DNA from: Lysobacterales bacterium
Lineage (GTDB): Bacteria; Pseudomonadota; Gammaproteobacteria; Xanthomonadales; Rhodanobacteraceae
Assembly (NCBI GenBank): GCA_014338185.1
Contig: QUBV01000029.1
Coordinates: forward strand, 1 to 37,748
Reading direction: 5' to 3'
Length of the DNA stretch: 37,748 nt
Of this stretch, positions 37,423-37,748 are shown piece after piece (position 1 is the first letter of the stretch; the number at the start of each line of letters is the position of its first letter). The position numbers and the translations under genes were made by a program. The notes under the pieces were generated by a model. That model worked only from the letters and a program-made list of their open reading frames with translations. It ran no database searches and had not been told where the DNA came from.

Positions 37423-37748
37423 GGCCTGTCTCCGCCACTGGCCGGCGCCAGTTCCAGCGGCGTGGCCAAGGCGCGGGTGGTGCGCAGGTTGCGCAGTTCC
37501 TTGAGGGCGCTGCCCAGCTCGGGCAGCGCGGGTGCGAGCGGCGCGGCACCGAGCCGCTCCAGTTCGGTCAGCGCGGCCTGGCGCGCGGGCGTGGCCGGTG
37601 CCGGCAAGGCCGCGATGCCGGCGCGGGCACGCGCGAGCGCGGCGCCGTAGCGTGCGCCGTCACCCGCGAGCAACGCGGCCTGCGCGTCGCGCAGGTCGAG
37701 CGCGACGAGCGCCTGGGCCAGTGCGGGATCGCGCTGCACATGGCCGCT
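37419..37748 (-). CDS. hemX: HemX C-terminal fragment (cut by window edge)
   Basis: 109 residues of the C-terminus of an uroporphyrinogen-III methyltransferase-like HemX protein. The frame is open to the window edge, so the GTG at 37739 is not taken as a start. The helical pattern LVALDLRDAQAALLAGDGAR, then YGAALARARAGIAAL and LGSALKELRNLRTTRAL, fits the HemX end. The call is supported by direct overlap with hemY, the standard hemX-hemY order. HemX is an inner-membrane protein with a periplasmic domain and no proven enzyme activity. Confidence 0.8.
   Translation of the reverse strand, partial: SGHVQRDPALAQALVALDLRDAQAALLAGDGARYGAALARARAGIAALPAPATPARQAALTELERLGAAPLAPALPELGSALKELRNLRTTRALATPLELAPASGGDRP

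Overview
The window is about 37.7 kb of very GC-rich chromosomal DNA with tightly packed, often overlapping genes. The gene set points to the Lysobacterales (Xanthomonadales), perhaps a Rhodanobacteraceae/Dokdonella-like or Lysobacter-like bacterium. It includes a XanB2-type chorismatase next to xanthomonadin/aryl-polyene genes, a hemX-hemY pair, secreted proteins ending in an IFxNGFD tag, and a sigma54/NtrC-type glnA promoter. This assignment is inferred from gene content only.

Left part (1-6.5 kb): the 3'-truncated transcription accessory gene tex, a secreted DUF11 protein closed by a strong terminator, a PhnA-like zinc ribbon protein, glutathione-dependent formaldehyde dehydrogenase, a cytochrome c lipoprotein, and xanB2 (chorismate to hydroxybenzoates).

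Pigment block (6.5-12.2 kb, plus strand): seven genes in the order acyl carrier protein, COG4648 membrane protein, ApeI-like dehydratase, LpxL-like acyltransferase, LolA-like protein, MMPL exporter and ApeP-like dehydratase. These resemble a xanthomonadin/aryl-polyene locus. No ketosynthase, hydroxybenzoate:ACP ligase or glycosyltransferase gene is present. The matching FabG-type ketoreductase lies about 9.7 kb downstream at 21961-22686.

Interposed block (12.2-21.9 kb): a heme-type TonB-dependent receptor, a cytochrome cd1 nitrite reductase (NirS) with an extra N-terminal cytochrome c domain, a secreted M14 zinc carboxypeptidase carrying the NGFD tag, and an M13 (PepO/neprilysin-like) lipoprotein metallopeptidase. 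The block lies exactly between the ApeP-like and FabG-like genes, which are normally adjacent. The 3' end of the ApeP-like gene seems to have been rebuilt from the end of the receptor gene.

Right part (22.8-37.7 kb): the DNA repair pair mrfA-mrfB, a GlsB/YeaQ membrane protein, glnA with a near-perfect sigma54 promoter and two NtrC-like sites, uppP, a YbhB protein coupled to a TPR/sulfotransferase-like protein, a plsC-like acyltransferase, a CPA1 Na+/H+ antiporter, a hotdog thioesterase overlapping the kinase gene srkA, and hemY-hemX (hemX truncated by the window edge). I found no tRNA, rRNA, CRISPR array or intact insertion sequence.
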